The notes under the pieces were generated by a model. It saw only the letters and a list, made by a program, of their open reading frames with translations. It was not told the DNA's origin and made no database searches. The translations under genes were made by a program, and so were the position numbers. A stretch of DNA of 64,000 bases from Chelonoidis abingdonii (lineage: Eukaryota; Chordata; Testudines; Testudinidae), in assembly GCF_003597395.2 (NCBI RefSeq), contig NC_133778.1, positions 17,273,248-17,337,247 on the forward strand. The letters run 5' to 3'. This document shows, piece by piece, positions 45,571 through 59,149 of this stretch. Position 1 is the stretch's first letter; each line of letters begins with the position of its first letter.

Positions 45571-48500
45571 TTATGTTTCATATTGTTTCTACAGTAAATG
45601 TCATGAAATACTTCCTCACATCTGAAGCCAAGCCAGCTCTTTTACTCTCTGTTATCTTGTGAGTAATTCTGAAGCAAAAAACAAAATTTCCCCCTGAAGA
45701 AAAAAGCAGGAATAGAGAAGTTCTGTTTTTTCTCCAACAACAAACCTTAATTATAGGATATTATAAGCTGATAAGCCAAACTACCAGCCTTTGTAAGAGA
45801 AAAGACATTTCTTTCATTTAGAAAATGTAGGGACTTTTGCACCTGGGCAAACCAGAAGGTGGTGAAAAGAACTTTTGAACAAAAATCTATTTATTTGACT
45901 GGTAGTTTTCAGCATTCCCCTTGCTGTTCAAAGAAACTACTGTATGAACTTGACCTCTTCATTTTTGATTCTGCAATACAGTCATAAACCTCTGTTATGT
46001 CATAGGTTGGTATTGTATTTAAGATCCTGGACTGGGACTCAGAAGATCTAGGTTCATTTTCTGGCTCCGACGTAGGCTGTGTGACTTTGGTCAAGTTCAC
46101 TTAATCTGTGCGTCAGTTGCCCCTTCTCTGTAAAAGGGTGATAATTGCACTTTCTTACCTCACAAGGGTGTATTGAGTGAAGCACTCAAGTACTGCATTA
46201 GTGGGGGCCATGTAACTAGAGAGAAGTATCCAATAACTTAGTCATGTAACAGTCAATTGTCTTGGGAACATTTGAGATGTCAAAATGATCCAATCCTGTG
46301 TGCAGAATTCTCATTTACTTCACAATTGGGCCCAAAATCAGCATTATAAATTCCCTGCAGAATAAAATACAGATATAGAAGACTGACTAAGAAGTTTTTT
46401 AAAAATTGATATATTCCTCACCATCATCCAATTTCAGGCCAGTCCACATTATTTTTCAGACTTAAGTTTTCTTCAGTCCTCTTTGCAGCCTCGCAAATGT
46501 CATGAAAGCTCACCAGGTTAAACTCAAGATCTATTCATCTGTATTTTGCCATGATGATTTGGAGGGAGAGTGGAATTCTATTAAAAAATTGAGATACACA
46601 AATGCTGAATAAAATTTTTCAAGATTAACCATCCTGGTATTTCAGGAACAAACATTTTCTACCCTGTATTGATAACTCTTAAGCAAAGATTTTAAATATA
46701 TTTATTGAATTCACTGAATCCATTGGTCGTCTCATGTGACTAATTCTGGAACATGAGGTCTTCCTCCAGTAGGTTCCTATTTTAAACAGGACTGTGTCAA
46801 TAGAGAGCTGAGCTTAATTTCTGATGGCTGTCCAGCAGCCTGAGTGAAATGTATTGGCAGTCTCAGCCCACTTTCTCGATAGTATGCAATTTGTACACAG
46901 CTGCCCCAAGACGGAAGGTATTCAAAATCTTTCATGTAGCACTCACATAATATAGCTATTGGCTACTTACTTGATGTCGTCATCCATGTTATTGGACAGT
47001 CAGATCACAAGAATGGATAGTCAACATTCAAAAGCTTTAGCCTCTATTTAAGCTTTGTACTGGGAACATGAGAGAGAAGGAGTGGAACACAGCATGGGAG
47101 TCTCTTCCTCCAGCAAAAGTGGAGTTCAGAGTGGAGTCTCATGACAACTCAATATTAAGCTCTTTTGCATGTAGAGGACAGATGTCCAAACCCCCAAAAA
47201 ATCTTCGTAGGACTCCATCCTTTGTCATTTTCTACTCAAATCATTTCAGCAATATCATCTTTAAAAAGATGAGAGTAAATTTCTTGTTGTAGAATGTAAG
47301 CAAAAGCCTAATGGGAAGAAATTGTCTCAAGTCAAATTTTACTCCATTTTTGCTTTATACTCCATTTTGCTAGCTTTGAATTAGTAAGAAGAAATTATAG
47401 CCTTGAATTAGTAAGAAGAAATTGTTCTGAGTTTATTCTTTACTGATTGCATTAAATGATTGTTTTTAGAAGGATATAAGTTTTATGACAGAGCCTAGCT
47501 CCCGATCCTTGGTGTGCAGTTTCAGCTGGCCACTGGAACTGACCAAGCAACACTAAGGACTGGTAACATAAGATCCAGCTGCAGAACCTTTTGGGGGGGG
47601 CGGGGGTGTGTGTGTGAATGGAAGCATATGCTGATTTTTAATGCTAAAACACTGTATTCTCAATAAATGTGGCATATTGCCTTATCCCTTTTAAAAGATT
47701 ACTTGTGTTTCTTATAAGCATATCAAGGAGACTGGTAGTATACTCCCAGCCTACATCTGAAGTTGATGAGTTTAGAGATAAATAGATAATTAAATAGTGT
47801 ATACAGGAAATGTTCCCATCCTGATCTCTTTATCCATGTGAAATGTTCCTACTGGGAGCTGAATTTAAGGCATGTAGTCAGTTTATTGATATGTGCTTAA
47901 AAAATAGTATGGGGTTGATTGGAATCTTTGTTCCTTTTGATATGTCTTGAGTGGAACAAGAATTGACAAAATACTGGAGTGACCTGTATTGGACAGTGAA
48001 TTTCAAGGGTTTTCCCTGAATTGGAGGAATGTCTGTCAGGATGCACCTTACTTCCTGCATGACATTAAGCTGAACAACAACAAATCATATCGATTTCTTC
48101 CATCCTTAGTGCATTACATATGCTTCCCCATTTAGCTGTTTGGTATGAAAGATAAAAACTTCCGCAAAGATTTTTTGGCATACAAAGGGGGCCAAATCCT
48201 GGAGTCCTTATTCAGACAAAACTTTTCAGACTCAACGGAAAGAAGTAAGAACTGAATAAAATTTAAGAAAGAACTTCAGCCATCATTTACCATGATCTCT
48301 TGATAAGAAGCATGGATTGCAATTCTGCTCTCAGTCTAGTCATTCTAAATCTAATACTTGTCCATAGAAGTCAATGCATTTACTCCTGATTCACAGCAGC
48401 ATAGCTGAGGAACAGAATCCTAATTTACTTACACCCCTCTCATCTATGTGCCTGCTGAGGTCCATGGTGGGCTAGATTCTCTGCTGTTGAAGTTGGCATG

Positions 48501-50100
48501 CCCATTTGCAATTCTTGATATCTCCACGGTTCTTTCTGAAAATACTTTTCTGTACATCAGTATCCCACTGCATAGGTGGAGGTAGAACCCCCATTGTGTG
48601 AAAAGCATTCTTACTAGACCATGATCTTGTCAGCTTCGTTATTTGTATTCATTAGATAACAATAGTTAGTCTCTGATATTTAACAAAATACCAGAGAAGT
48701 GGTTTATTACATGCATAAATTCAAGAATCTTGGGCTGAACAGAGACTGGATTGCCAGTCACAGAGTCACTCTGGCATCTTGTTCCTATTTTGCTATTCTA
48801 GTACTAAAGAGTGGAAATATCTGTGAGCTGTATCAAAACCGTTTCTAAATATTTGTGAACACTGAAAAAAATCATAAACATCAATGAAAAATTAATGGGA
48901 AACTGGACATTTCTCACAAGTAACTTTTCCATGTAATATCTGTCATTGCCTGACGCACCCTTTCCTTTTCCTCTCATCTAAGTTGTGTGCTAGAATTGAT
49001 GATTTAACTGAATTGAGCAGGCCATGAATTCATTCCCTGAGGTGGCAGAGATTTAACTGAGAGCAGAGCCAGTCATGAACTATGCCACCTATTATATTTT
49101 AGATTAGTTGTTCTTTTATAGTAATGTCTCTGAAAAATCTTAATATTTTATTTAAATCGTCTGAAGGATTTAGCCACATAATCTTCCATTCATTTTAATA
49201 AAAAATATTTTTTATTGTCTGTATTATTGTAGTGCCTAGGAGCTGTTGTGCTAACTTCAAAGGAATAAGTAGCCCCAGAGAGTCAAAGGTGTTAATGTGA
49301 CCCCATCCCTATACAATACTAAACAGTTAAATATGGTTTCGAGTACCGAGACCTCTACTTATTTAGTTCCTTGGCAAACATACCGTTAAAAAGCCTTTTA
49401 ATCTAGCACTTGAAATGAAAAGTATTAAGGCTTTCATTTTAACCATATCCTTTAGTTCCTTTTGCTGTCTGACAGCCTCTGAGAGGGTAATAACTCTCCT
49501 TTTAGGGGTGAAAAAAGTTAAGTGAAGTGGGTGAAGCTGTTGTTAAAGTTCTATCCCATTCCCTTGAACTAAAGAAGCATGCACACAGGGGGAGAGAAAA
49601 GAAGAGCAAAGATTGAAAACATAGATTCCGTCTCTGTTTCTTACTTGCAACCTCACTCCAGGAGAAACAGAGGCCCAGCGCACAGTCTGATCAGGCACTC
49701 AGAGACCTGGCAAACTCGCACCAGCAGTGGGCTGCGTAGGGCATTGTTTTAATTGGCCTTTGTGGTCACAGGACTACAATAGTATTGCAAAATATATAGT
49801 CATGGCTGGCTGAGCCAGGTGCTTTTTAGACAGAAGGCAAAAGGGAAGAGTAAGAATAATGTGTGGAAGGAAAAGGACACGCCTGGGAAGGGTGTGTGTG
49901 ACAAGGTCTATATCCTAATTGGTGATTGGATTTAGCTGGATATAGTGGAGGTGGTGATGTCATCTGGGTTCCTCCTTCTGGCCTGGTCTGGTCAGGACAT
50001 GTTTTAGGATCAGAATAACAAAGGTCCAATGGTGTCATAGTTGATCGTGGGGTCCCAGGAGTTTGTGGGGCTGGCAGCTGTGATGGTGAAGCTTACTCCT
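45571..50100. other. Intergenic, no gene seen; MIR-like piece at about 46040-46220
   Basis: AT-rich intergenic DNA. At 46040-46220 the plus strand has GTGTGACTTTGGTCAAGTTC and TGTAAAAGGGTGATAATTGC, in the order of a sense MIR-type SINE. A short (GT)n with a poly-G lead is at about 47590-47620. Around 47379-47424 TTGAATTAGTAAGAAGAAAT is tandemly duplicated. Confidence 0.5.
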
Positions 50101-50151
50101 TCTTAGTCCACTGGTCTTCCAGCCAGCCAGCATTTGATCTTCTCCTGAACA

Positions 50152-50580
50152 TAGGTGCCAACTTTTCCTTTATGCCAGGAGTGCTCGATCCCCCGCACCT
50201 CCACACCAGGCCCCAACCCCCAGCCCTTGCCCCGTCTTTTCCCAACCCTGGCCCCCATTCCACCCCTTCCTCCAAGGTCTCACCTCTGCCCTACCTCGTC
50301 CCGCCCCTGCTCTATCCCCACCCTGCCTTTCCCCACCTCTTTCCGCCTCATCCCTTGAGTGTGCCCCATCCCCGCTCCTCTCTCTCCCTCCAGGAGCTGA
50401 CCTGCACACCGCAAAAGAGCTGTTCGCGGCAGATGGGAGGTACTGGGAGGGAGGGGGAGGAGTGATCGTTAGGGCCACCGTTGGGGGAGAGGTGCTGTGG
50501 GGCAGAGAGAGATGGAGGAGCTTGGCTGCCGGTGGGTGCTAAGAACCCACTAATTTTTCTCCATGGGTGCTCCAGCTCTC
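50152..50580. mobile_element. GC-rich hAT-like fragment
   Basis: Begins ATAGGTGCCAACTTTTCC, has a C-rich left half, a G-rich right half, and ends in GGGTGCTAAGAACCCACTAA and GGGTGCTCCAGC. This layout is that of an interspersed turtle repeat with ATAGGTGCC termini; the right terminus is missing. Boundaries are approximate. Confidence 0.45.
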
Positions 50581-51282
50581 TGCCCCCAAAGCCTTTTTTT
50601 AAGGACCCTAAAAGGGAGTGATGGGTGGAATAGTCCATCTTTTCATTACTGTGTTCACCAATTAGGCCTAATTTCTGACACACCAATTTCGATCGATTGA
50701 TTTCTGGTCTCACACTTCTCTTGTTTACAGGCATAATTTCAAACAAGAAGGCCTACTACTATAACTCAAGGACTGTGTTGGACTAATTCAGTCTGTTTGT
50801 CTCCCTTTTGTACTTTTCCCCCATCAACATTTATTGTTATAGCTGACTGGAAAATTTTATAAACTTTTATTTACTTTCCCACTGTTGAGCTTACAGTTGG
50901 GGTAGGCTTGTTAGACCCCCATTATTACAACAAAGCGCTAATCATGGACCCCATGATGTTAGGTTCTGTACAAACATGAGGCTAAATACCTAGACTGTTT
51001 GAAAAATCCCACCAAACTATCAGAGGGCATGTTTGTAAGTGTGTGTGTTTGATCTGAAACGTCAACTTTTATCATCTACAGAGTTAATTGTAGCTTCTCC
51101 AATGTATTAGATTTTAAAAGACCCATAATTCTAATACTGAAGTGGGTGGAAGGGAGTGGAACTGCCCAAATGACCCTTAACATTCCATTAAGCAGATGTT
51201 TTAGATTAAATGTATCATTGGACTATGCCAAAGATGGTGTCACTTGTATAGTTGCTGAGTAGGACATAAAGGACAGTTAAGC

Positions 51283-52052
51283 CAGGGATGGGCAAACTTT
51301 TTGTCCCGAGGGCCACATCAAGGTTGCACAACTGTATGGAGGGTCGGGTAGGGAAGTCTGTGCCTCCTCAAACAGCCTGGCCCCCACCCCCATCCACCTC
51401 CTCCCACTTCCCGCCTCCTGACTGCCCCCCTCAGAACCTGCAACCCATCCAACCCCCCACCAGCTCCTTGTCCCCTGACTACCCCTTCCCAGGACCTCTA
51501 CCCCCATCCACACCCCTGCCCCCAGACAGCCCTCCTGGGACTCCCACCCCCTATTCAACTGCCCTCTGTTTCTCATCCCCTGACCACCTCCTCCCAGGAC
51601 CCCCCACCCATAACTGCCGCCNCCTGTCCCCTGACTGCCCTCCGACCCACATCCCTGCCCCCTGACAGACCCCCTGGGACCCCCACTCCCAACCCTCCCT
51701 GTTCCCCATCCCCTGACCTCCCCGCCAGAACCTCCGCACCATCCAACTGTCCCCTCCTCCCTGACTGCCCCCCAGGACCTCCCGCTCCCTTACACAACCC
51801 TCCCCACTCCCCGCCCCCCTACCAGCAGCAGGAGCTCGTAGCTGCGACACCAGGCCAGAGCCAGCTGTGCTCCCCACTCTGCCCAGCGGGAGGGCGGGCC
51901 AGAGCGCGGCCTGCACGGCGGCATGTCTGCGGGGAAGGGGGGATAGCGGGGGAGGGGCCTGGGACTAGGCTTCCCGGCCAGGAGCTCAGGGGCCGGGCAG
52001 GACAGTCCCACGGGCTGGATGTGGCCCACGGGCCATAGTTTGCCCACGTCTG
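51283..52052. mobile_element. hAT-type non-autonomous element, 770 b
   Basis: Begins CAGGGATGGGCAAAC and ends GTTTGCCCACGTCTG, paired with mismatches. The flanks AGTTAAGC (51275-51282) and AATTAGGC (52053-52060) agree at 6 of 8 bases, both differences being transitions. Same termini type as the element at 14501-15221, but an older copy. The interior is CCCC-rich with an undetermined base at 51622; a 125-residue open frame inside is composition-driven. Confidence 0.75.
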
Positions 52053-52060
52053 AATTAGGC

Positions 52061-54235
52061 ACTATTAAATCTGACTGCTTTTTTCAGAGAGCTGACCTGA
52101 AGTAGTAATTTGCTTCATTTCTCAGAAAGAGGATATTATCCTTTTCCAGGTTATCAGATAGTTAAAGTCTACTTTCCAGAGTGGATATTAGTCAATGAAC
52201 CAGCATCCAAATTCTTAGGACAGCAGAACAGGCATTGCAGGAGTCATAAAGCAATATAGAGATTTTTAAAATTGTTCTATTGTCTTGCATGGCTAAAATT
52301 AGCCCTGCAAAAATGAAGAATCTTTTTAAAAGGTTCGGTTCCTAAAGATAAGAGTTTAGATTTAAATTAATTGGACCAAATCCATTCCTGGTACAACTGA
52401 ATTGAATTCATCTCCATCGAATTTGGCAGTTGGTATGCTTTAATTTCGAAAATATTATTTGAGTTTTTGCAAATAAGAATAAACATTTCCCTAAAATCAG
52501 TAACCCCCACAATGGGAAAAAATTGTTAGGACTACCTGAGAATAGTTAGTAATCCTGATGAGGAACCATTTTACCCGACTTCTCAACTATAATCTGTACT
52601 TTGGCTAACATTATTAAGTATCTCCTTCAGAAGGGTTGTTCTTCCATGCATCTTAGCTCCCATATGTCTTCTGTTTTGCATTTTATTTTGAAATGTGTAA
52701 TAAATAAAATGATTTTTTTTTTAAACCAAAGCATTGATGGTGCCATTATGACTCATTTGCCTTTCAGTATAACCATCTTATTCACTATGGAACAGCCCAG
52801 GATCTGTAATTTGCATGAAAAATATCCCGTTTGTCTTTTCCTCATCACGTACAACCCAAAGTATTTCTCTCCCTTCCAAAAAATTTCCATGAGTTGTGTT
52901 GCTCATGAATGCATTTAATTGATCAAAATAGCCCTGGCATAATGCCACCCTTACTATTATGTATACTAAAAGCCCCAAAGCCTCATTAACTGACCCTGCT
53001 TCACCAAAGAAACACAAATGACATGGCAAAGTAAAGGAATTTCCCAGCAGTAAGAGAAGAGGACAAGAAAGCAAATGAAGAATGAGGCTTTTCATTAACT
53101 GTGTTTTAAACTGTTATAACAGTATCCAATAGTCACACAGTAAAAATGCTAGGAGCAGTTAATAAATTGCATGAAGCCATAATGAAATGCCCAAATAGTA
53201 CAGATTCACCATGCCTTTCTCGCTAGGTCTGGGTGCAGAAAGGAAATAAAACACAGGTAAAGCCTTGGGGCCCAGTCCTATATTCACTGGGCTCTTGAGA
53301 TTTCAGTTGAAGTCAATGGAAGTTACAGAAGGCTGAAAACAAGTACCATTTCACATTTTTAAATTTTAGTTTAAATTATGTTAATAGATTATTAATTTAG
53401 GCCTTAGTATAGGTTATCTGTTCCAAAATTAATTTTAAATAGATCTATTTTTTTAAAACTCCAGTTTAAATATATTTTTTTAAAATCAGTTTTTATCCAC
53501 CTTGACTAGAGCAGTCACAGGGCTGCTCTGATTTATGCTGACTGAAACAGTATTGCACTCTGACATACTCCAGAATGTGTCCCACACTGACAACATTGGC
53601 TTTGCACCAACCAAGGTTTCCCTTATAAAGGGAGACTCTTCAGTTGTCTCATTAAGGCAACTTTAAGTCCCCATTTGCACTGCTGAAGCAGCACAGAGGG
53701 AACTGGAGCAGGACCAAGAATCTGGGCCTTGAACTATCTGCCTTACAATACCCAAATCTGGCATTGTACCCTGCAGACATGCTATGTGCCACTCCAGGCA
53801 GAATACTGAAGAAATCTGCTACACAACTAGACCTATATTTTCCCATTCAAACACTTCCAGAATAAAAGAATGCCTATTAAAGGAGGTACATCTACAAGGT
53901 ACATCTATCGTTGACTTCACAGAGAAAGGAAGAAATGTTTCAATGACACAGAGGGTGCAACTAACGGAGCCAAATCCTGAAGTCCTTATTTCTTATTCAT
54001 TAATTCTCAAGTAGAATTCCCATGACCCCATGGGAGTTTTCCCTGAGTAAAGAGTGATTAAGAAATAAATAAGGTTTTCAAGATGTGTCCCAGTATTAAT
54101 TCTAATATTAACAGGAAGCGTCTGGGGGTGAGTTGTGTTTGGGTGTTTTTGTGTAACAGTAGGGGGCTTGGTCCTCAGCTGGTGTCAATTGAGATTGCAC
54201 ACTGACTTTTAATAATGCCACCTTGCTCTTATAAA
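52061..54235. other. Intergenic, no gene seen
   Basis: AT-rich intergenic DNA. The segment 53270-53335 again matches the dispersed motif with TGAAGTCAATGG. Confidence 0.45.
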
Positions 54236-54239
54236 ACCC

Positions 54240-54435
54240 AGTACTTTTCATCAGTAGATCTTAAAGTGCTTTACAAAGAAGCTCAGTATAATTTTGCCTA
54301 TTTTACTGATGGGGAAACTAAGGCACAGAGAGGTGAAGTGATTTGCCCAAAGCCTCCCAGCAGGTCAGTGACAGAGCCAGGAAAAGAACCTAGCTTACCC
54401 GAGTCCCTTCCTGGTGGTCTATCCACTAGAACATG
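54240..54435 (-). mobile_element. MIR-like SINE, antisense
   Basis: GATGGGGAAACTAAGGCACA, GAGAGGTGAAGTGATTTGCC and CAGGTCAGTGACAGAGCCAG in this order are the reverse complement of the conserved middle part of MIR/CORE-type SINEs. It is a widely shared amniote repeat; no age or activity can be inferred. Confidence 0.7.
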
Positions 54436-54889
54436 CTGTCTACCAGTTGAGGATTTGACCCATGGTATCTGTTGGCTTCATGCATCTCAGACACAAGGAA
54501 AAAAAATCTATTTTCAGTAAATAACTAGAATCTATGATTTAACCTCACTGTAGTGCTGGAAAACATTTCCTTTGAGTTCTTAAATGCTTTTCTGCTCATT
54601 TAATATTACTTTCTGTGAACCAAAATGCATGCCAGAGACATACTGTGCAATCCGTCCATTGCATATCAGAAAGCAGCATGTGTTACTTATCATTCCCTTA
54701 TGAATGCTACACATGCAACTATTTCTATTCAACAGCAACTCCCTCTGCTTCCCTGCAGACAGTGACCTAAAGTGATTCATTCATATGGCTAGAATTTATT
54801 TTTGGTGGGATGCTGGGTTTATGAAGACAGCCAGTGTTTCTAAACAAGTCCAGAAATCTGGAAATGTTTTCCAATTTCCTCTTGCTGAA

Positions 54890-54985
54890 CACGAAAGCTT
54901 AGCTCATGAAAGCTTATGCCCAAATTAATTTGTTAGTCCCTAAGGTGCCACTAGTACTCCTCGTTGTTTTTGTTTTTGCTAAACA
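54890..54985. mobile_element. Penelope-type 3' tail fragment
   Basis: CTCATGAAAGCTTATGCCCA, GTTAGTCCCTAAGGTGCCAC and TAGTACTCCTCGTTG match the tail of the element ending at 17095. Single, truncated copy. Confidence 0.65.
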
Positions 54986-56560
54986 CTGTTATTCCATTCC
55001 ACAGTGTCGTTAGAAGGAGGTGATAACTAAGGGAAGCAGCTGGAAACATAAGGAAGTCACTCTGAACACTACACTTCAGTCTTCCTTCAGCTGTGGAGGT
55101 TACATTCACTACAGAGCTCTTTTCTTCCAACAGAAGCAAATTGGTATGTGGAGTTTTCTGTTTGTTTATTTTAACTGTCTTGAGCTAGTGAGTTTTCCAG
55201 CAATATAATTCCTGAAGACAAACAAGCAATATGAGAGAACATCTGCTGACTAAAAGGGTTTCTCTGAAGAAAGGGCTTGATTCTCAAACTTTCCACTACT
55301 CTGGCAGCATCAAGGAATCTGAAAGTGGGAGTGAGTTATATTTTTAATAGCTTTCTACTAAAGTGCTTTTACACCCTCTTTAAGTCCCATTTATGGTCCC
55401 AGAGTGGTGCAATGTAACCTTCATGTAAAGAATCAGGATCAGTCTCTCTGTCTCTCTCTCTCTCTCTGGGTGCTTTGTGTTTTGACTTTAATGAGTTAGA
55501 ATTGTTTAGGGATTTCACAGATTTGCTATATCTCTAAACCAATTCCAGTCTCACTGGAAATAAGCATATGGGGTCTGACCCAAAGCTCCCTGAAGTGAAC
55601 AGAATCTTTCCACTGACAGTATGAGCCTGATCCCAAGCCTTATTGAAGAGGTAATTCTAGAAAAGAAATCAAGAATCCTCATGAGCTCAGATAATCGATT
55701 AATACGATCATGCCATAAATCAGAATTGAGAAGTAATTCGTAATGAGCAAAGTCTTGTCCTGCACTGGTGAAGTGACCAAGAAAGTGCGTGTATCAGGGT
55801 AGTGGACAGTGGAGGACAAAGTAGACTTGTGCCTATTAGTGTCACTATACAGTAGTACAGGATAGGATTCAATTCTATATTTGCAATAACCACAGAATTG
55901 TCAGGTAGAGCTTTTCTAAATGAAATCTAATAAAAACAAAAATTTCACAAAATCAGTTATATTTAACTTAAACTCCTTCCAGAATCCTATTAACTGAATC
56001 TCTGAACTAACCATGTAAACAAAGGAAACAGTAAGTTTTATAAACTCTGTACAGAAGAATTTATTTTTTAAACAAAAAGAAGTTATATTGTTGAATTTTT
56101 TTTTAAATTATTACGATAGTTTACATCTTTTAGGGGAGAAGAGAGAGAGATCATCAGGCTAAAGAAGAAAATGGACACACCAAATTTGGAAAACTGTAGA
56201 ACATTGTCTAAACCCCATAGGTCAGATCCTGAAAGCTGGACTCGGCCCTTTTAGGTTTGGTGAGGTTGCTCATGCTTTAATTTATGCATATGCTTACATG
56301 CCTTGCTAAATCAAGGCTTGAGAATTCACACAAGTGTAGGAATAGAACGCACCTTGAGAAGTCATCTAGTCCATCTCCCCTGCACTGAGGTAGGATTGAG
56401 TATACCTGGACCATTGTAAATATTTAATCATTTGCTCAGGATTTAAACTACTTTGATTAGCAAATTTCATTATTGTTTCACCTGCCTTGGAATAGGAAGT
56501 ACAAGCCTCTCATAACCTGCTCTAAATCTATCTACACAACTGTAAAACTCTACCTAATTC
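54986..56560. other. Intergenic, no gene seen; (TC)n microsatellite
   Basis: A TCTCTC run of about 27 bases lies at 55442-55468. No exon or named repeat. Confidence 0.45.
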
Positions 56561-56629
56561 CCCCTCCTCCACATAAGCCAGGGAAGGGCAGACAGGGCAT
56601 AGCTCCTATCAAAGTTACTGTCAGCATGT

Positions 56630-56738
56630 GAGAGAGAACACGGAGTGAGGGAGCTGCCTGCCGGAGATTTGAAGCCTGGACCAAGCTTACTAAATGAGCC
56701 AACCGGAGACACCTGGTGCAGGGAAGAAACCTTTAGGA
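56630..56738. repeat. Copy A of a diverged repeat pair
   Basis: GAGAGAACACGGAGTGAGGG followed by GCTGCCTGCC, GAAGCCTGGACCAAGC and GAGACACCTGGTGCAG resembles 59705-59815 in the same order. It may be a piece of the same retroelement as the pol remnant. Confidence 0.4.
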
Positions 56739-56739
56739 C

Positions 56740-57050
56740 TGTGGTCCCCAAACTGTGGGGCATGCCCCCCTACAGGGTGCTGAGAAACATTTTTGGGTGA
56801 AGCAGCAGTGCCTAGGCCAGCCCCACTCTCCCCCCATCTCTGCTCCAGTCCCACTCCCAGCTCTGCACCCAGGCACTACCCTGGCTGCTGGCCCCCACCA
56901 CAGCCCAGCCATGGTTCTTCTTCCAGTCCCACCCTGAGCCTCGACCCCCACCCAGGGCTCCACTCCTGGGCCCATTCCCAGCCCAGCCCTAGCCCCAGCC
57001 CCACTCCCAGCCTTGGGACCCTTACCCTGTCCGTTCCAGCTTCGTAATGG
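56740..57050. mobile_element. hAT-like 5' fragment, C-rich
   Basis: GGACTGTGGTCCCCAAACTG, then TGGGGCATGCCCCCC, resembles the CAGTGGTCCCCAAACT terminus of a hAT group, followed by a C-rich CCCAGCCC interior. I could not find a 3' terminus or a target duplication. Confidence 0.45.
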
Positions 57051-57291
57051 GGCCTAACTGGCTGAACAGGAACAGAATTGGCATTTCCAGGCCAAGGTGG
57101 CCAGGCTGCTTGTGATAGGTTTGCTGGGTGTGCCTACAAGGGTGTTCCCTGCTGAGGCTTTCCCAGGACCCACCCTAACCAAGCTAACTCTACTGACCCG
57201 GCAGCTTTCCTGACAGCTGAGCAGGTGACAGCCACCACTGGCTGGGAGAGGAGCCCCTGCCCCCACTCACCCTTTAGCTACAGGGGGAGGC

Positions 57292-58628
57292 TAGGGTTGC
57301 TAATTGCACAAAACCAAACACCCTAGCCCCTCCCTGCCCCTTCCCAGAGTTCCTACCCCTGCTCACTATAGTTCCCCCTCCTTCGGTGGCTTGCTTGATG
57401 CTCTCCCCGACCCTCACTCACTTTCATTGGGCTGGGGAAGGGGGTTGAGATGTAGGAGGGGATGAGGGCTCTAGGGTGGGGGAGCCAGAAATGAAGGATT
57501 CAGGGTGTGGGAGAAGGCTGCGGGTTGAGGCAGGGGGTTGGGGTGAGGGAGGGTGAGGGTTCTGTCTGGGGGTGCGGGTTCTTGGTTGGGGCCAGGGATG
57601 AGGGGCTTGGGTGCAGGAGAGGGCTCCAAGCTGGTGGTTGGGGCACGGGCTTACCTATGGCCAGGACTGTCCCTAGGGGGGTGCCGGGCCCAGGACATAG
57701 GGGCCAAGCTTCTAATCTGCCAGGGGGGTGCTCCCCGCTCTGGCCCTGCCCAGGCCCCACCCCCACTCCACCCCTTCCCTCAAGGCCCCACCCCTCCATA
57801 CTTCTTCCTGCTCCCAACCTGCCTCTTCCCACCCCTTCCCCACCCAGTTCTGCATCCTTCCCCGAGCACACTGCACCCTCACTCCTCTGCCCTCTCCCCC
57901 AGTGCCTCCTGACATCGCAAAACATCTGATCCGGGGTTGGCGCTGAGAGGGAATGGAAGGTGCTGATCAGCGGGGCCTGCCGGTGGGTAGGAGGTGTTGG
58001 GGGGGAGGCAGAGGTTCTGTTGGGGGGAACTCCTCCTCGCCGCACCTGCCTGCCACTCACCTTCCCATTCACCTCCTCAACCCACTCGCCCACCCACCTC
58101 ACCTCCCCATCCCCCCACCAAAGTGCAGGGCCCAGGGCAGTTGCCCTAATTCACTGTACCCAAGGGACAGCTCTGCCTCTGGTGGCTCCTGGTCAGCAGT
58201 GCAGCTGGGGGGGCTAAAGGAGGCTTCCTGCCTGTCCTGAGTCCATGCTGCATCCTGGAAATAGCCAGGAGGTCCAGCTCCTAGGCAGAGGCATGGCAGC
58301 CAGCTCTGCACGCTGCGCTCACACTCAGGCACCGCTCCCGCAGCTCCTATTGGCTGCGATTCCTGGCCAATGGGAATGCAGAGCCAGTGCTCAGGGTGGG
58401 GGCAGCGTGCGGAGTCCCATAGCCTCCCCTGTTCCTGCCTCGGAGCAAGACCTGCTGGCCGCCTCTGGGGTGCAGGGCAGAGCCAGGACAGGTAGGGACT
58501 AGCCTGCCTTAGCTCTGAAGCACCACTGACCGGACTTTTAATGGCCCAGTTGACGGTGCTGACCGAAGTCGCCAATGTCCTTTTTCGACCAGGTGTTCCG
58601 GTCGAAAAACAGATACCTGGTCACCCTA
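57292..58628. mobile_element. hAT-type non-autonomous element, 1337 b, GC-rich
   Basis: Termini TAGGGTTGC at the left and GGTCACCCTA at the right (TAGGGTGACC on the other strand). A perfect 8-base duplication GGGGAGGC brackets it (57284-57291 and 58629-58636). The interior alternates G-rich and C-rich blocks and contains TCCTATTGGCTG / GCCAATGGGAATG around 58345-58378. A minus-strand open frame of 200 residues (58102-57500) lies wholly inside and is Pro/Gly/Arg-rich filler, not a gene. Confidence 0.85.
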
Positions 58629-59149
58629 GGGGAGGCCTAAGCTACTTCCAGGGCCCTGAGTACTTTACTCTGAAGGCGGCCATATTGGATTAGCTTGGAC
58701 TCATTCCAGAAATCTATTATAGGAAGTTTCATGAGGAACCATTTCTAAAAGGGACCTGTCACCCAACGGCTCTGCAACTTGGCCACTCGCTGGCTGACCC
58801 CTGAAACCAAGACCATGGGTGACCTGATGGATAGCATTGTTTTGGAACAACATTTAAAAATTCTCTCCATAGCAGTACAAGCCTAGGTTTGTCAATTCTA
58901 CCCACTAACCATCCCAGAGGCTGTAGAAACAACAGAGAGGTTTCTAGAGGCAGAGGCTTCAGACATTAGGATAATTCCTCCTAACCTTCCCCCTGGCCCA
59001 CAGTAACTCAAGGGTTGTTGGCACTGCTCCAGGTTTCGGCACCCCAGGAATGAGGAGGTATCCTTGGTATTGGGCCCCCTCAAGGAAGAGAGCCTCTACC
59101 TTCCTGGAGATCTCCCGTCAGAGGTGCTTTGAGACCCCAGGATCCAAGC

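Noticed and set aside
51288..51916. Open frames of 99-125 residues, one with an undetermined residue
   Set aside because: Inside a hAT element, Pro-rich from C-runs; no evidence of coding.
57500..58102. Minus-strand open frame of 200 residues
   Set aside because: Lies wholly within a hAT element with a perfect target duplication; Pro/Gly/Arg/Ser-rich from GC-rich sequence; no domain, no splice context.
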